Positions 10,178 through 21,952 of a DNA stretch of 64,000 nt are shown here, piece by piece. Source of the stretch: Psychrobacillus vulpis (lineage in GTDB: Bacteria; Bacillota; Bacilli; Bacillales_A; Planococcaceae); NCBI RefSeq assembly GCF_006861825.1, contig NZ_VDGI01000018.1, forward strand, positions 27,865 to 91,864, in the 5' to 3' direction. The notes beneath the pieces are model-generated. The model saw only the letters and a program-made list of their open reading frames with translations. It made no database searches and was not told the DNA's origin. The stretch's first letter is position 1; each line of letters starts with the position of its first letter. The translations under genes were made by a program, and so were the position numbers.

Positions 10178-13100
10178 TTATTCAGCGCTTACTGCTTCTT
10201 TTTCCGTATCTTTATTACCGATAATTTGAATTTGACGATAACGTTGCATACCTGTACCAGCCGGAACTAGTTTACCGATAATTACGTTTTCTTTCAATCC
10301 TAGTAATTCATCACGTTTTCCTTTAATCGCTGCATCTGTTAAGACACGAGTCGTTTCTTGGAATGATGCTGCAGATAGGAATGATTCCGTTTCAAGTGAA
10401 GCTTTTGTAATACCAAGAATTACTGGGCGACAAGTTGCAGGTATCTTACCTTGAAGAACTGCATCTTTATTCGCTTCAGCAAATTGATGAATATCAAGCA
10501 GTGATCCTGGAAGTAATTCCGTTTCACCAGCTTCAATAACACGAATTTTACGAAGCATTTGGCGAACCATTACTTCGATGTGCTTATCACCAATTTCTAC
10601 CCCTTGCATACGGTAAACTTTCTGTACTTCTTTTAATAAGTACACTTGAACCGTCGAAACATCTTTTACTTTTAACAATTCTTTAGGATCCACAGAACCT
10701 TCTGTTAATACTTGACCACGATTAATAACATCGTTTACTTGAACTTTTAGACGAGCATTATAAGGTGCTAAGTACTTACGGGTTTCTACGCTACCTTGAA
10801 TTGTAATTTCTTTTTGACCTTCTCTAATTTCATCAATTTCAGTGACAATCCCTGTAATTTCTGAAATAACTGCTTGCCCTTTTGGATTACGAGCTTCGAA
10901 AATTTCTTGGATACGTGGAAGACCTTGAGTAATATCGTCTCCAGCAACCCCACCTGTATGGAATGTACGCATCGTTAACTGTGTACCTGGTTCTCCGATT
11001 GATTGAGCAGCAATAATACCAACTGCTTCTCCAACCTCTACAGTATCACCAGTTGCTAAGTTAAGACCGTAACATTTTTTACATACACCGTGTTTTGTGT
11101 TACATGTGAATGCGGAACGAATCGTTATCTCTCCGATACCTGCTTCTTCAATAACACGAGCAACGTCTTGTGTAATAAGTCCGTCTTTTTCTAAGATAAC
11201 TTCATTTGTAGTAGGATGGAAAATTGTTTTCTTTGTATGGCGACCAACAATACGCTCACCAAACTCTTCAATTACTTCCGTACCTTCCATAAGTGAACCA
11301 ATTAGCAAACCACGGTCTGTTCCACAATCATCTTCACGTACGATAACATCTTGTGCCACGTCAACAAGACGACGAGTTAAGTAACCGGAATCGGCCGTTT
11401 TAAGTGCAGTATCAGCAAGACCTTTACGAGCACCGTGTGTTGAGATGAAGTATTCAAGTACTGTTAACCCTTCACGGAACGAAGACTTGATCGGAAGTTC
11501 GATAATTCGACCAGCCGGGTTGGCCATCAGTCCACGCATACCTGCAAGCTGAGTAAAGTTGGATGCGTTACCACGGGCACCAGAGTCACTCATCATGAAG
11601 ATTGGGTTCATGTTATCTAGAGATTTCATCAGTTTATCTTGAATTACTTCTTTCGCTTTACTCCAATGTCCGATTACACTAGCATAACGCTCGTCTTCCG
11701 TGATTAGACCACGACGGAATTGTTTCATCACTTTATCTACTTTTCCTTGTGCTTCTTCAAGAATTTCACCTTTATCAGGAAGTACCACGATATCAGAAAT
11801 ACCGATTGTAATACCTGCTTTAGTTGAGTATTTAAATCCTAGAGATTTCATACGGTCAAGCATCTTAGACGTTTCTGTAATATGGAAACGTTTAAATACT
11901 TCCGCAATGATATTTCCAAGAATTTTCTTCTTGAATGGCTGAACAAGATCCATAGAATCGATATGTTTCTTCACATCAGTAGATGTAGAAACAAAGTATT
12001 TTTCAGGAGTTTCAATTTGTAGATTGAAATCCGTTGGCTCATTAATATACGGGAACGTTTCTGGAAGTATTTCATTGAAAATGACTTTACCTACAGTTGT
12101 TAGTAATAACATTTTGTTTTGTTCGTCCGTAAATGTTTGGTTTTTTAATGATGATGCAGCAATTGCAATACGAGTATGCAAATGTACATGACCAGTGTTA
12201 TATGCAATCAATACCTCTTCTGGACCATAGAAAGTTGTACCTTCCCCTGTTGCACCTTTACGCTCAAGAGTTAAGTAATAGTTTCCTAAAACCATATCTT
12301 GAGATGGAGTAACAACTGGTTTTCCATCTTTCGGGTTCAAAATGTTTTGAGCTGCAAGCATTAGTAAACGAGCTTCTGCTTGTGCTTCCGCTGATAGTGG
12401 TACGTGAACAGCCATTTGGTCACCATCGAAGTCAGCGTTATAAGCTGTACATACTAATGGGTGAAGACGAATTGCACGACCTTCAACTAATGTCGGCTCA
12501 AATGCTTGAATTCCTAGACGGTGAAGAGTAGGTGCGCGGTTTAGTAAAACCGGATGCTCCTTAATAACATCTTCTAATACATCCCAAACTTCTGCATGCA
12601 TACGTTCAATTTTACGTTTTGCACTTTTAATATTGTGTGCTAAACCACGTTCAACAAGTTCTTTCATAACAAATGGTTTGAATAATTCAATTGCCATTTC
12701 TTTTGGAAGACCACATTGATACATTTTTAAGTTTGGTCCTACTACGATAACCGATCGACCAGAATAGTCTACACGTTTACCAAGTAAGTTTTGACGGAAA
12801 CGACCTTGTTTCCCTTTCAGCATATGTGAAAGTGATTTCAAAGGACGGTTACCTGGTCCTGTTACAGGACGGCCACGACGACCATTATCAATTAAAGCAT
12901 CTACTGCTTCTTGTAACATACGTTTTTCGTTCTGAACAATGATACTTGGAGCACCTAAGTCAAGTAAACGTTTTAAACGGTTGTTACGGTTAATAACACG
13001 ACGGTATAAATCATTTAAATCAGAAGTAGCAAATCGTCCACCATCTAATTGAACCATCGGACGTAATTCTGGTGGAATTACCGGAAGAACGTCTAAAATC

Positions 13101-13777
13101 ATCCACTCTGGTCTGTTTCCTGAGTTACGGAAAGATTCTACTACCTCTAGACGTTTAATCGCACGTGTACGACGTTGACCTTGTGCAGTTTTTAACTCTT
13201 CTTTTAAACTTTCTGTTTCTTTTTCTAAATCAATTTCTTGAAGTAGACGTTTAATCGCTTCCGCACCCATAGCTGCTTGGAATTTAGTACCAAACTTATC
13301 TCGGTATGCGCGATACTCTTTTTCAGAAAGTAATTGTTTCTTTTCAAGTGGCGTGTCCGCAGGTTCAATTACTACATAAGAAGCAAAATAAATTACTTCT
13401 TCAAGTGATCTTGGAGACATATCCAAAATTAGACCCATACGACTTGGAATACCTTTGAAATACCAAATATGTGAAACTGGTGCAGCTAATTCGATGTGTC
13501 CCATGCGTTCACGACGGACTTTTGCACGCGTTACTTCCACTCCACATCGATCACATACGACACCTTTATAACGAACTCGTTTATATTTACCACAGTGACA
13601 TTCCCAATCCTTTGTAGGACCAAAAATACGTTCACAGAACAAACCATCTTTTTCTGGTTTCAACGTTCGGTAATTAATCGTTTCAGGTTTTTTTACTTCC
13701 CCGTAAGACCATGAACGGATTTTATCAGGTGAAGCTAAACCAATTTTCATATACTCAAAATTATTAACATCTATCAA
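10178..13777 (-). CDS. rpoC: DNA-directed RNA polymerase subunit beta'
   Basis: Largest catalytic subunit of RNA polymerase, 1199 residues. It has the N-terminal zinc site ([20 protein letters not shown]), the bridge/active-site motif NADFDGDQ with its Mg-binding aspartates, the second zinc cluster around [13 protein letters not shown] and the trigger-loop region (FHTGGVAG). The start appears to be TTG at 13777, preceded by GGGAGG and matching the B. subtilis N-terminus (DVNNFEYM). It follows rpoB after a 268-base spacer, unusually long for a co-transcribed pair. Confidence 0.99.
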   Translation of the reverse strand: MIDVNNFEYMKIGLASPDKIRSWSYGEVKKPETINYRTLKPEKDGLFCERIFGPTKDWECHCGKYKRVRYKGVVCDRCGVEVTRAKVRRERMGHIELAAPVSHIWYFKGIPSRMGLILDMSPRSLEEVIYFASYVVIEPADTPLEKKQLLSEKEYRAYRDKFGTKFQAAMGAEAIKRLLQEIDLEKETESLKEELKTAQGQRRTRAIKRLEVVESFRNSGNRPEWMILDVLPVIPPELRPMVQLDGGRFATSDLNDLYRRVINRNNRLKRLLDLGAPSIIVQNEKRMLQEAVDALIDNGRRGRPVTGPGNRPLKSLSHMLKGKQGRFRQNLLGKRVDYSGRSVIVVGPNLKMYQCGLPKEMAIELFKPFVMKELVERGLAHNIKSAKRKIERMHAEVWDVLEDVIKEHPVLLNRAPTLHRLGIQAFEPTLVEGRAIRLHPLVCTAYNADFDGDQMAVHVPLSAEAQAEARLLMLAAQNILNPKDGKPVVTPSQDMVLGNYYLTLERKGATGEGTTFYGPEEVLIAYNTGHVHLHTRIAIAASSLKNQTFTDEQNKMLLLTTVGKVIFNEILPETFPYINEPTDFNLQIETPEKYFVSTSTDVKKHIDSMDLVQPFKKKILGNIIAEVFKRFHITETSKMLDRMKSLGFKYSTKAGITIGISDIVVLPDKGEILEEAQGKVDKVMKQFRRGLITEDERYASVIGHWSKAKEVIQDKLMKSLDNMNPIFMMSDSGARGNASNFTQLAGMRGLMANPAGRIIELPIKSSFREGLTVLEYFISTHGARKGLADTALKTADSGYLTRRLVDVAQDVIVREDDCGTDRGLLIGSLMEGTEVIEEFGERIVGRHTKKTIFHPTTNEVILEKDGLITQDVARVIEEAGIGEITIRSAFTCNTKHGVCKKCYGLNLATGDTVEVGEAVGIIAAQSIGEPGTQLTMRTFHTGGVAGDDITQGLPRIQEIFEARNPKGQAVISEITGIVTEIDEIREGQKEITIQGSVETRKYLAPYNARLKVQVNDVINRGQVLTEGSVDPKELLKVKDVSTVQVYLLKEVQKVYRMQGVEIGDKHIEVMVRQMLRKIRVIEAGETELLPGSLLDIHQFAEANKDAVLQGKIPATCRPVILGITKASLETESFLSAASFQETTRVLTDAAIKGKRDELLGLKENVIIGKLVPAGTGMQRYRQIQIIGNKDTEKEAVSAE

Positions 13778-14045
13778 GGAGCCTACCTCCCTTTAGTCTT
13801 GTGTCTTTTGAAAGACTTTCCAAGTAGCTCTGCATTATGCAATTTTATATGGAAACTCGGACAGGGTTCACCTGTCCGATTTCTATTAAGTAAGATAAAA
13901 AAGTATAAACTTTTTTAAATAGTTACTGCCCAAGCTTCGGCACCGTAAGCTCGAGGTCAAATGATGTTTACTCCAATAGCTAAGAAACTGCCTCCTAGTA
14001 GAACATCATTTATTATCGAAGCCAAACAGGCGTCCTTCGCTTTTT
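13778..14045 (-). other. rpoB-rpoC spacer with a stem-loop
   Basis: No gene is seen. The main feature is a 9-bp perfect stem (13857-13865 TCGGACAGG with 13871-13879 CCTGTCCGA, 5-base loop) without a clear T run on the minus strand, so a processing or stability element is more likely than a terminator. A second pairing between AAATGATGTT and AACATCATTT is possible near 13960-14010. Confidence 0.45.
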
Positions 14046-17000
14046 TTATTCCACAGACCCGACTGGCTCTTCTTCATTTGCTAAAGGCAAAATTCCAAGT
14101 GCGTCAGCTGCAGGAATATCGTCGTCTTCATCTAAATCACGAAGTTCAATTTCTTCTTCGTCAATCGTTAACATTTTAACGTCCATACCTAAGCTTTGTA
14201 ATTCCTTGATCAATACTTTGAATGATTCTGGAACGCCTGGTTCTGGTACACTCTCACCTTTAACGATTGCCTCATACGTTTTAACACGTCCAACAACGTC
14301 ATCTGATTTAACAGTTAATATTTCTTGTAATGTATAAGCTGCACCGTATGCTTCTAGTGCCCATACTTCCATCTCTCCGAAGCGTTGTCCACCAAATTGC
14401 GCTTTCCCTCCAAGAGGTTGCTGAGTAACAAGTGAGTAAGGTCCAGTAGATCGAGCATGTAGCTTATCATCAACCATGTGGGCAAGTTTAATCATGTACA
14501 TGATCCCAACAGAAACTCTGTTATCAAATGGTTCACCTGAACGTCCGTCATATAGAATCGTTTTACCGTCACGGTTTAGTCCAGCTTCTTCCATTGTACT
14601 CCACACATCTTCTTCGTTGGCACCATCAAATACTGGTGAAGCCATATGAACACCTAGTAGTCTTGAAGCCATACCTAAGTGTAGCTCTAAAACTTGCCCT
14701 ATGTTCATACGAGAAGGTACACCTAGTGGATTTAACATGATATCAACTGGTGTTCCGTCTGGAAGGAATGGCATGTCTTCTTCAGGAAGAATACGTGAGA
14801 TAACCCCTTTGTTACCATGACGTCCGGCCATTTTATCCCCAACAGAGATTTTACGTTTTTGAACGATATATGCACGAACTAATTGGTTAACACCTGGAGA
14901 TAACTCATCGCCATCTTCACGATTAAATACTTTTACATCTAAAACAATTCCACCAGCTCCATGAGGTACACGTAGTGATGTGTCACGAACTTCACGTGCT
15001 TTTTCACCGAAAATAGCGTGAAGTAAACGTTCCTCTGCAGTTAATTCCGTAACTCCTTTTGGAGTTACTTTACCAACTAAAATGTCACCATCGCGAACTT
15101 CAGCACCAATACGGATAATTCCACGGTCGTCTAAGTTGCGTAATGCATCTTCTCCAACGTTCGGAATGTCTCTCGTAATTTCTTCTGGCCCGAGTTTTGT
15201 GTCACGTGATTCTGATTCGTATTCTTCAATATGCACTGAAGTATATACATCATCTTTCACAAGACGTTCACTCATAATTACAGCATCCTCATAGTTGAAT
15301 CCGTCCCATGTCATGAAGGCAACTAAAACGTTACGCCCTAAAGCTAACTCTCCTTGTTCCATAGAAGGACCATCTGCAAGAATATCCAAAGGTTTTACAT
15401 GATCGCCAACTTTTACAATTGGTCGTTGGTTTATAGATGTTCCGTGATTAGAACGTTCGAATTTGTGTACTTTATAAGAAGTTAAATCACCTTTAACTTC
15501 TTTACCGTCTACTTCTTCGATACGACGAACACGAATTTCTTTTGCTTCTACATGCTCAACAATACCAGCGTATTTTGCAATTACTGCAGCACCTGAGTCA
15601 CGAGCGTTGACGTGTTCCATTCCAGTTCCAACAAATGGAGCTTCTGGGTTTAATAAAGGAACAGCTTGTCGTTGCATGTTCGCTCCCATTAACGCACGGT
15701 TCGAGTCATCGTTTTCTAAGAAAGGAATACATGCTGTCGCTGCAGAAACTACCTGTTTCGGCGAAACGTCCATGTAATCGATTTGTTCACTTCTAAATAC
15801 TGTGTTATCTCCACGGAAACGTCCTACTACTTCTTCTCGTAAGAATGCACCGTCATCAGATAACGGAGAATTGGCTTGAGCAACTACATAGTTATCCTCT
15901 TCATCAGCCGTTAAATAGTCGATGCGTGAAGTTACACGACCCGTTTCAGGATCAACACGTCGGTAAGGTGTTTCGATAAAACCAAATTTATTCACTTTTG
16001 CAAAGCTTGAAAGTGAGTTAATAAGCCCAATGTTTGGTCCCTCTGGTGTTTCAATCGGACACATACGACCATAGTGAGAATAGTGAACGTCACGTACTTC
16101 AAATCCAGCACGTTCACGCGTTAAACCACCTGGCCCAAGCGCTGAAAGACGACGCTTATGCGTTAGTTCAGCAAGTGGATTTGTTTGGTCCATGAACTGA
16201 GATAATTGCGAACTACCAAAGAATTCTTTAATAGATGCAATAACTGGACGGATATTAATTAATTGTTGAGGAACAATTGATTGTGTATCGTTAATAGACA
16301 TACGTTCACGAACTACACGTTCCATACGAGAAAGACCAATACGGAATTGGTTTTGAAGTAATTCCCCAACTGAACGTAAACGACGGTTACCTAGATGATC
16401 GATGTCATCTGTGTTCCCAACGTTAAATAACAAGTTAAAGAAGTAGCCAATAGAAGATACAATATCCGCAGGCGTAATGTTTTTAACTTCGTTTTCTACA
16501 TACGCGTTGCTAATTACATTAATTTCTTTTTGGTCTTCGTCATTAGGTGCATAAATTTTAATCGATTGAATTGTAATATCGTCTTCTAAAACGCCACCAA
16601 CTTGTGATAATGTTTTGAAGCCAATTCCATTTTCTAAATGAGGAATCAGTCGATCTAGTACTCGTCTATCAATAAGCGTACCAGCCTCTACTAATATCTC
16701 ACCCGTCTCTGGATCCACTAGCGTTTCAGCTACTGTTTGATTAAACAAGCGATTTTTTATATGCAATTTTTTATTCATTTTGTAACGACCAACATTCGCT
16801 AAGTCATAGCGTTTTGGGTCAAAGAAGCGAGAATATAACAAGCTTTTCGCACTTTCAACTGTTGGTGGTTCACCTGGGCGTAGACGCTCATAGATTTCAA
16901 GTAACGCTTTCTCAGACGTTTCTGTGTTATCTTTTTCAAGCGTGTTACGTAAATATTCATTATCACCAATTAAATCGATGATTTCTTGATCTGATCCAAA

Positions 17001-17609
17001 GCCTAAAGCTCGAAGTAAAACAGTAACTGGTAATTTACGAGTGCGATCGATACGAACGTATACTACGTCTTTTGCATCGATTTCATATTCTAACCATGCA
17101 CCGCGGTTTGGAATAACTGTAGCTCCAAAGCCTTTTTTACCGTTTTTGTCTGTTTTGTCGTGGAAGTAAACACTTGGTGAACGGACTAACTGAGATACGA
17201 TAACGCGCTCAGCACCATTGATTACGAAAGTACCTGTTTCCGTCATTAATGGGAAATCCCCCATGAAGACGTCTTGTTCTTTCACTTCATCCGTTTCTTT
17301 GTTGTGGAGACGTACTTTTACGCGCAAAGGTGCAGCGTAAGTTGCGTCACGTTCTTTTGATTCGTCGACGGAATATTTCGGTTCATTTAAACTATAGTCG
17401 ACAAATTCAAGTGATAGATTGCCTGTAAAATCCTCGATAGGTGAAATGTCTTTGAACATTTCGCGTAAACCTTCTTCAAGGAACCATTCGTAAGATGCTG
17501 TTTGAATTTCGATTAGATTCGGAAGTTCAAGCACCTCACTAATACGCGCAAAACTTCTGCGCTGGCGGTGTTGTCCGTACTGAACTAGTTGACCTGTCAA
17601 CTCATTCAC
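14046..17609 (-). CDS. rpoB: DNA-directed RNA polymerase subunit beta
   Basis: Second catalytic subunit of RNA polymerase, 1187 residues. The rifampicin-binding region ([20 protein letters not shown]) is wild-type in form, so the sequence gives no sign of rifampicin resistance. The conserved [29 protein letters not shown] and [20 protein letters not shown] segments are intact. The acidic C-terminal tail is typical of Bacilli. It has its own probable promoter and a leader with a terminator-like hairpin. Confidence 0.99.
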   Translation of the reverse strand: MNELTGQLVQYGQHRQRRSFARISEVLELPNLIEIQTASYEWFLEEGLREMFKDISPIEDFTGNLSLEFVDYSLNEPKYSVDESKERDATYAAPLRVKVRLHNKETDEVKEQDVFMGDFPLMTETGTFVINGAERVIVSQLVRSPSVYFHDKTDKNGKKGFGATVIPNRGAWLEYEIDAKDVVYVRIDRTRKLPVTVLLRALGFGSDQEIIDLIGDNEYLRNTLEKDNTETSEKALLEIYERLRPGEPPTVESAKSLLYSRFFDPKRYDLANVGRYKMNKKLHIKNRLFNQTVAETLVDPETGEILVEAGTLIDRRVLDRLIPHLENGIGFKTLSQVGGVLEDDITIQSIKIYAPNDEDQKEINVISNAYVENEVKNITPADIVSSIGYFFNLLFNVGNTDDIDHLGNRRLRSVGELLQNQFRIGLSRMERVVRERMSINDTQSIVPQQLINIRPVIASIKEFFGSSQLSQFMDQTNPLAELTHKRRLSALGPGGLTRERAGFEVRDVHYSHYGRMCPIETPEGPNIGLINSLSSFAKVNKFGFIETPYRRVDPETGRVTSRIDYLTADEEDNYVVAQANSPLSDDGAFLREEVVGRFRGDNTVFRSEQIDYMDVSPKQVVSAATACIPFLENDDSNRALMGANMQRQAVPLLNPEAPFVGTGMEHVNARDSGAAVIAKYAGIVEHVEAKEIRVRRIEEVDGKEVKGDLTSYKVHKFERSNHGTSINQRPIVKVGDHVKPLDILADGPSMEQGELALGRNVLVAFMTWDGFNYEDAVIMSERLVKDDVYTSVHIEEYESESRDTKLGPEEITRDIPNVGEDALRNLDDRGIIRIGAEVRDGDILVGKVTPKGVTELTAEERLLHAIFGEKAREVRDTSLRVPHGAGGIVLDVKVFNREDGDELSPGVNQLVRAYIVQKRKISVGDKMAGRHGNKGVISRILPEEDMPFLPDGTPVDIMLNPLGVPSRMNIGQVLELHLGMASRLLGVHMASPVFDGANEEDVWSTMEEAGLNRDGKTILYDGRSGEPFDNRVSVGIMYMIKLAHMVDDKLHARSTGPYSLVTQQPLGGKAQFGGQRFGEMEVWALEAYGAAYTLQEILTVKSDDVVGRVKTYEAIVKGESVPEPGVPESFKVLIKELQSLGMDVKMLTIDEEEIELRDLDEDDDIPAADALGILPLANEEEPVGSVE

Positions 17610-17671
17610 CCCTCAATAAAGCGATAATAGGTCTTTTCGATATGAACAATTTAGTGTATGATATCGAAAGA

Positions 17672-17709
17672 CAAAAAGAAAACGAGTTCTAATGTAAGAG
17701 CTCATTTTC
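17672..17709 (-). terminator. Terminator-like hairpin in the rpoB leader
   Basis: On the minus strand GAAAATGAGCTCT pairs with AGAACTCGTTTTC around an eight-base loop, followed by TTTTTG. It lies between the rpoB promoter and the start codon, so it could act as an attenuator or as the end of the upstream transcript with partial readthrough. Confidence 0.65.
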
Positions 17710-17733
17710 GATTAACCAAACTTTTTCTCGGCC

Positions 17734-17763
17734 AGTATACCCTTATTTACAAATTTTATTCAA
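17734..17763 (-). promoter_or_regulatory. Probable promoter for rpoBC
   Basis: TTGAAT (17758-17763) and TATACT (17734-17739) are 18 bp apart on the minus strand, just beyond the methyltransferase stop codon and upstream of the leader hairpin. Confidence 0.55.
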
Positions 17764-17816
17764 AAGGCAAAAGGGCATACGTCCTCAAAATAATATTTTT
17801 GCATTTTATTATAATA

Positions 17817-18437
17817 TCATAGCGATTTTGTCAAGTCAATCTTTGTAGCTTTTAAAATCCAGTAGCCTTTTTCTTTGTCTACTACCTCTACTTGACCAAA
17901 AATCTCTTCCAAATGACTAAAAGTAGATGGTGCCCCTTGTTTCTTTTGAATCACAACCCACAATTCTCCCCCTGAAACCAACTTTTCATAGGATTCCTTG
18001 TAAAAACGAAAAATAGTCTCTTTCCCAGCGCGAATCGGTGGATTAGTTAATATAGCCGCAAAGTTTACAGTTTTAACTGCTGACAACCCATCACTTTCAT
18101 AGATTCGTACATTTTGTATCCCGTTAGCAGCAGCATTTTTTTCTGCAAGTTGGATTGCACGTGTGTTAACATCTACTAAATGAACTGTTCTCTCTTCATT
18201 TGCTTTTGCAATGGAAAGGCCGATTGGACCATATCCACAACCTACATCTAAAATGTCTCCTTCTAGTTTAGGCATTTCAAAAGCATTGATTAATACACGG
18301 GAGCCAAAATCTACTTCGCTCTTACTAAATACACCAGCATCTGTTTCAAACCGAAAATTATGACCAAGCAATGTGAAATTCCAATGCCGCGGTTTACTTT
18401 CCGTTTGAGGTTTTCTAGAGTAATAGTGATCAGACAC
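17817..18437 (-). CDS. ybxB: RsmC/RlmG-type class I methyltransferase (YbxB)
   Basis: SAM-dependent methyltransferase of 206 residues in the position of B. subtilis YbxB, between rplL and rpoB. It shows the SAM-binding glycine motif (DVGCGYGPIGL), an acidic residue at the end of the second strand (HLVDVN) and the catalytic NPPIRAG motif of the RsmC family, which methylates guanine N2 in rRNA. The substrate here is inferred to be rRNA and has not been proven. GTG at 18437 is chosen because GGAGGG lies seven bases upstream and the resulting N-terminus (SDHYYSRKP) matches the family. Confidence 0.88.
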   Translation of the reverse strand: MSDHYYSRKPQTESKPRHWNFTLLGHNFRFETDAGVFSKSEVDFGSRVLINAFEMPKLEGDILDVGCGYGPIGLSIAKANEERTVHLVDVNTRAIQLAEKNAAANGIQNVRIYESDGLSAVKTVNFAAILTNPPIRAGKETIFRFYKESYEKLVSGGELWVVIQKKQGAPSTFSHLEEIFGQVEVVDKEKGYWILKATKIDLTKSL

Positions 18438-18465
18438 TGAATAACCCTCCATAATACATACGAAG

Positions 18466-18496
18466 AAAAGCCCGTCGTTAACTGACGAGCTTTTTC
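18466..18496 (-). terminator. Terminator after rplL
   Basis: The minus strand reads AAAAAGCTCGTC, a seven-base loop, GACGGGCTTTT. It lies between rplL and the methyltransferase gene; partial readthrough is likely, because the next ribosome binding site follows closely. Confidence 0.7.
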
Positions 18497-18513
18497 ATCG
18501 AAATGCACAAAAA

Positions 18514-18876
18514 TTACTTAACTTCTACGTTAGCGCCTACTTCTTCAAGTTGAGCTTTGATAGCTTCAGCATCTTCTTTAGATACGCCTTCTTTAAGTGG
18601 TTTTGGAGCGTTATCTACTAATTCTTTAGCTTCTTTCAAGCCAAGACCAGTGATTTCACGAACAACTTTGATTACTTTGATTTTTTGGTCTCCTGCAGAA
18701 GCAAGGATTACGTCAAATTCAGTTTTTTCTTCAGCTGCAGCAGCACCGCCACCTGCAACTACTGCTACTGGAGCAGCAGCTGTTACACCGAATTCTTCTT
18801 CGATTGCTTTTACTAAGTCGTTTAACTCAAGAACTGTCATTGATTTGATAGCTTCTAAGATTTGCTCATTGTTCAT
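18514..18876 (-). CDS. rplL: 50S ribosomal protein L7/L12
   Basis: Stalk protein that recruits translational GTPases. The 120 residues comprise an N-terminal dimerisation helix pair, the alanine/glycine-rich hinge (near residues 36-52) and the C-terminal factor-binding domain with [26 protein letters not shown] precedes the ATG. It follows rplJ, which anchors L7/L12 dimers to the ribosome. Confidence 0.99.
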   Translation of the reverse strand: MNNEQILEAIKSMTVLELNDLVKAIEEEFGVTAAAPVAVVAGGGAAAAEEKTEFDVILASAGDQKIKVIKVVREITGLGLKEAKELVDNAPKPLKEGVSKEDAEAIKAQLEEVGANVEVK

Positions 18877-18948
18877 TTTATTTTCCTCCTATAATTGGAT
18901 AATTTTTAGGCTATTTGCCGTGTTTTACTTGTTAAGCCGCGTAATAAA

Positions 18949-19449
18949 TTATGCGCCTTGTTCTTCTTTTTGTTCTGCAACAGCTTTTGTTGCAAGCGCA
19001 AAGTTGCGCATTGGAGCTTGAAGTACTGAAAGAAGCATAGAAAGAAGTCCTTCGCGTGATGGAAGTTCCGCTAATGCTTTCACATCTTCAGCAGATGCTA
19101 CAGCTCCTTCGATGATTCCAGCTTTAATTTCAAGCTTTTCGTTCTTTTTAGCAAAATCATTGATGATTTTTGCAGGTGCAACTACATCTTCGTTAGAAAA
19201 TGCAACTGCGTTTGGACCAACAAGGTATTCGTTAACCCCGTCAACTCCAGCGATTTCAGTAGCACGGCGTGTAAGTGAATTTTTGTAAACTTTAAATTCC
19301 ACACCAGCTTCACGAAGTTGTTTACGTAATTCAGTTACTTGCGAAACGTTTAAACCACGGTAGTCAACTACTACTACAGAAGCAGCAGCTTTAAACTTTT
19401 CTGCAATTTCTTGAACTTGCACTTTTTTCGTTTCAATTGCATTGCTCAT
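18949..19449 (-). CDS. rplJ: 50S ribosomal protein L10
   Basis: Base of the ribosomal stalk, 166 residues. The N-terminal rRNA-binding domain ([20 protein letters not shown]) is followed by the C-terminal helix that binds L7/L12 dimers. AGGAGG precedes the ATG. An L10-type leader with a terminator lies just upstream, consistent with autogenous control by the L10-L12 complex. Confidence 0.99.
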   Translation of the reverse strand: MSNAIETKKVQVQEIAEKFKAAASVVVVDYRGLNVSQVTELRKQLREAGVEFKVYKNSLTRRATEIAGVDGVNEYLVGPNAVAFSNEDVVAPAKIINDFAKKNEKLEIKAGIIEGAVASAEDVKALAELPSREGLLSMLLSVLQAPMRNFALATKAVAEQKEEQGA

Positions 19450-19484
19450 CTTGGCACCTCCTATAAGAATTGGCCATTTATACC

Positions 19485-19630
19485 GACAAAAGAAAAGCCT
19501 CTGATCTACGGATAGACACAGAGGCAGAAAGTCATCATCTAAAAGAATCTGAATTTGCTTGTCCTCGGTAGGATATTAAGTGACAAGTCACTCCTACTGT
19601 CTTCGGTACAAATGTATATTTCACAACAAA
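19485..19630 (-). promoter_or_regulatory. L10 (rplJ) leader RNA with terminator hairpin
   Basis: The untranslated stretch before rplJ contains paired segments around GTAGGAG...CTCCTAC-type complementarity (19561-19609), then an intrinsic terminator (GCCTCTG / CAGAGGC, 19497-19525, followed by TTTTCTTTT on the minus strand). This is the arrangement of the Firmicute L10 leader, where L10-L12 binding favours termination. Recognition is by position and pairing; no covariance model was run. Confidence 0.7.
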
Positions 19631-19666
19631 AGTCATCTTATCAGATAGACTTGTAATTGTCAATTA

Positions 19667-20359
19667 TTATTTTACTGATTGAGTATCAATTTTTACAGCT
19701 GGACCCATAGTAGTTGTAACATTTACAGACTTCATATAAATACCTTTAGCAGCAGCTGGTTTAGCTTTTTGTACTACTTCAAATACCGCTAAGAAGTTTT
19801 CCACTAATTTGTCGTCTTCGAAAGAAACTTTACCGATTGGAGCGTGAATGATACCAGCTTTGTCAGCACGGTATTCTACTTTACCAGCTTTGATTTCTTC
19901 GATAGCTTTTGTTACGTCAAATGTAACTGTACCTGTTTTTGGGTTTGGCATTAAGCCTTTTGGTCCAAGTACACGACCGATTTTACCAACTTCACCCATC
20001 ATGTCTGGAGTCGCTACGATTACATCGAAATCGAACCATCCTTGTTGGATTTTGTTGATGTATTCTACATCACCTGCATAGTCTGCACCAGCAGCTTCTG
20101 CTTCTTTTAATTTTTCGCCTTTAGCAAATACTAATACGCGTTGTGTTTTACCAGTTCCGTTTGGAAGCACAACTGCTCCACGGATTTGTTGGTCATTTTT
20201 ACGAGTATCGATTCCTAAACGGAAAGCAACCTCTACAGTTGCATCAAAATTAACTGTGCTTGTTTTTTTAGCAAGTTCAATTGCTTCTTTAGCTGAGTAT
20301 ACTGCATTACGATCAACTAACTTTGAAGCTTCTTGTAATTTTTTACCTTTGTTAGCCAT
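19667..20359 (-). CDS. rplA: 50S ribosomal protein L1
   Basis: L1 forms the mobile stalk at the tRNA exit site. The product is 230 residues with the conserved [15 protein letters not shown] and the [16 protein letters not shown] segments. AGGAGG precedes the ATG. It follows rplK as usual. Confidence 0.99.
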   Translation of the reverse strand: MANKGKKLQEASKLVDRNAVYSAKEAIELAKKTSTVNFDATVEVAFRLGIDTRKNDQQIRGAVVLPNGTGKTQRVLVFAKGEKLKEAEAAGADYAGDVEYINKIQQGWFDFDVIVATPDMMGEVGKIGRVLGPKGLMPNPKTGTVTFDVTKAIEEIKAGKVEYRADKAGIIHAPIGKVSFEDDKLVENFLAVFEVVQKAKPAAAKGIYMKSVNVTTTMGPAVKIDTQSVK

Positions 20360-20411
20360 TTAAAATATCCTCCTTGATAGTGGTTTTAGCGGAATAAACC
20401 TCCCACGTGTA

Positions 20412-20448
20412 AAGGTTGCAGTTATCCTTAGCGAACAACCACAACCTT
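20412..20448 (-). promoter_or_regulatory. Stem-loop between rplK and rplA
   Basis: AAGGTTG and CAACCTT pair around a loop of about 23 bases in the 129-base spacer before rplA. It might be an L1 autoregulatory site, but I cannot match it to a known L1-binding motif. Confidence 0.35.
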
Positions 20449-20488
20449 CCAAAAAACGAATGCGTCTTATAAAACTGCGCAGGGAATA

Positions 20489-20914
20489 TTAGTCTTCGAT
20501 CGTAATACCCATGCTACGTGCAGTACCTTCAACCATCAACATAGCTGCTTCAACAGATGCTGCATTTAAATCTGGCATTTTTTGTTCTGCGATTTCGCGA
20601 ACTTTATCACGTTTCACCACAGCCACTTTAACGCGGTTTGGTTGACCTGATCCAGATTGAATACCAGCTGCTACTTTAAGTAGAACTGCTGCCGGCGGAG
20701 TTTTTGTAATGAATGTAAAAGAACGATCTTCAAATACAGAAATTTCAACCGGAATGATTAGACCTGCTTGATCCGCAGTACGAGCGTTGAACTCCTTACA
20801 GAATCCCATGATATTAACACCTGCTTGACCTAATGCAGGACCAACCGGTGGTGCTGGATTTGCTTTACCAGCAGGAATTTGTAATTTTACAACTTTAATC
20901 ACTTTTTTAGCCAC
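20489..20914 (-). CDS. rplK: 50S ribosomal protein L11
   Basis: L11 belongs to the GTPase-associated centre and binds thiostrepton-type drugs with 23S rRNA. The 141-residue form starting at GTG 20914 has the usual N-terminus ([19 protein letters not shown]) and a perfect AAGGAGGTG six bases upstream. The longer reading frame to 20965 would put the ribosome binding site inside the gene. The C-terminal proline-rich linker and GTARSMGI end are intact. Confidence 0.98.
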   Translation of the reverse strand: MAKKVIKVVKLQIPAGKANPAPPVGPALGQAGVNIMGFCKEFNARTADQAGLIIPVEISVFEDRSFTFITKTPPAAVLLKVAAGIQSGSGQPNRVKVAVVKRDKVREIAEQKMPDLNAASVEAAMLMVEGTARSMGITIED

Positions 20915-21086
20915 GAGACACACCTCCTTAAGTCCGTGATGTGGTAATTGGGTTGCCCCTCCCACTCAAATATCTGTCTCTCAGCATATCGCTGATAACA
21001 TTATAAAAATTAATGCAGACTTATTTTTAGTCTGACCTTTGAAATGATACCACTTTTCTTACTCTTTAGCAAGTGACTAACTAAAA

Positions 21087-21620
21087 TTATATTTTACGCA
21101 CTTGATCGAAGTCTAACTCCATGTTTGTTTCTCGACCAAACATATCTACTGATACAGTTACTTTTCCTTTATCTGCATCTATTGTTTCCACTTTCCCTTG
21201 GAAGTGGGCAAATGGACCTTCAAGTACTTCCAGTAATTCTCCAATTGTGAAATCTACCTCTACTTTACGATCATCTGTACCCATTTGTTTTAACATAGAT
21301 TGCACTTCTTCTGGGGCTAAAGGCGTTGGTTTTGTTCCTCCACCTGAAGAACCTAGAAATCCAGTTACCCCTGGTGTGTTTCGAACAACATACCATGCAT
21401 CGTCTGTCATAACTAGTTCTACAAATACATATCCCGGGAAAGTTTTTCGTGAAACTACACGTTTTTTCCCATCTTTAAAATCTGTTTCTTCTTGCTCGGG
21501 AATGAATACTCGGAAAATTTTATCTGACATCCCCATTGTTTCTACACGTTTTTCTAAGTTTGCTTTTACTTTATTTTCATACCCAGAGTAAGTATGAACG
21601 ACATACCAATTTTTCTCCAT
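21087..21620 (-). CDS. nusG: Transcription termination/antitermination protein NusG
   Basis: General elongation factor, 177 residues. It has the NGN domain (KNWYVVHTYSGYENKVKANL; FPGYVFVEL; VRNTPGVTGFLG) and a C-terminal KOW domain (EGPFAHFQGKVETID). In Bacillus it promotes pausing at specific sites. GGAGG precedes the ATG. It is downstream of secE, with an intervening terminator-like hairpin. Confidence 0.99.
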   Translation of the reverse strand: MEKNWYVVHTYSGYENKVKANLEKRVETMGMSDKIFRVFIPEQEETDFKDGKKRVVSRKTFPGYVFVELVMTDDAWYVVRNTPGVTGFLGSSGGGTKPTPLAPEEVQSMLKQMGTDDRKVEVDFTIGELLEVLEGPFAHFQGKVETIDADKGKVTVSVDMFGRETNMELDFDQVRKI

Positions 21621-21663
21621 AAATACAGGACTAATCGTCCTTCCCTCCTATTCTCAGACAAAT

Positions 21664-21694
21664 GAAAAAACCCGTTCGTTTACTAAGACGGGCT
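21664..21694 (-). terminator. Terminator-like hairpin between secE and nusG
   Basis: The minus strand reads CCCGTCTTAGTAAACGAACGG followed by GTTTTTT, with a 5-6 bp GC-rich stem. No alternative promoter for nusG was found after it, so it is probably a partial terminator that sets the secE/nusG ratio. Confidence 0.55.
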
Positions 21695-21723
21695 ATTTTT
21701 AAAAAATATTTACATGTTGCATT

Positions 21724-21909
21724 TTATAAATCTAAATACCAACGGAAAAATTCTGAAATCCCTAAATCTACTAAAGCAAAAAATACAGCCATAATTGCAA
21801 CAGTCGCAAGAACGATTACTGTATATCTTGTAAGCTCTTTTTTTCTAGGCCAGCTTACTTTTCTCATTTCAGACATTACATTTTTAAAAAATCCTCCAAC
21901 ATTAGCCAT
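21724..21909 (-). CDS. secE: Preprotein translocase subunit SecE
   Basis: Essential clamp subunit of the SecYEG channel. The short 61-residue Gram-positive form has an amphipathic N-terminal segment (SEMRKVSWPRKKELTRYT) and a single membrane helix (VIVLATVAIMAVFFALVDLG). It sits between rpmG and nusG, the standard position. Confidence 0.97.
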   Translation of the reverse strand: MANVGGFFKNVMSEMRKVSWPRKKELTRYTVIVLATVAIMAVFFALVDLGISEFFRWYLDL

Positions 21910-21952
21910 TCTAGCTAAACCTCCACACGGAAAATCTATCTCATTTTCACGC

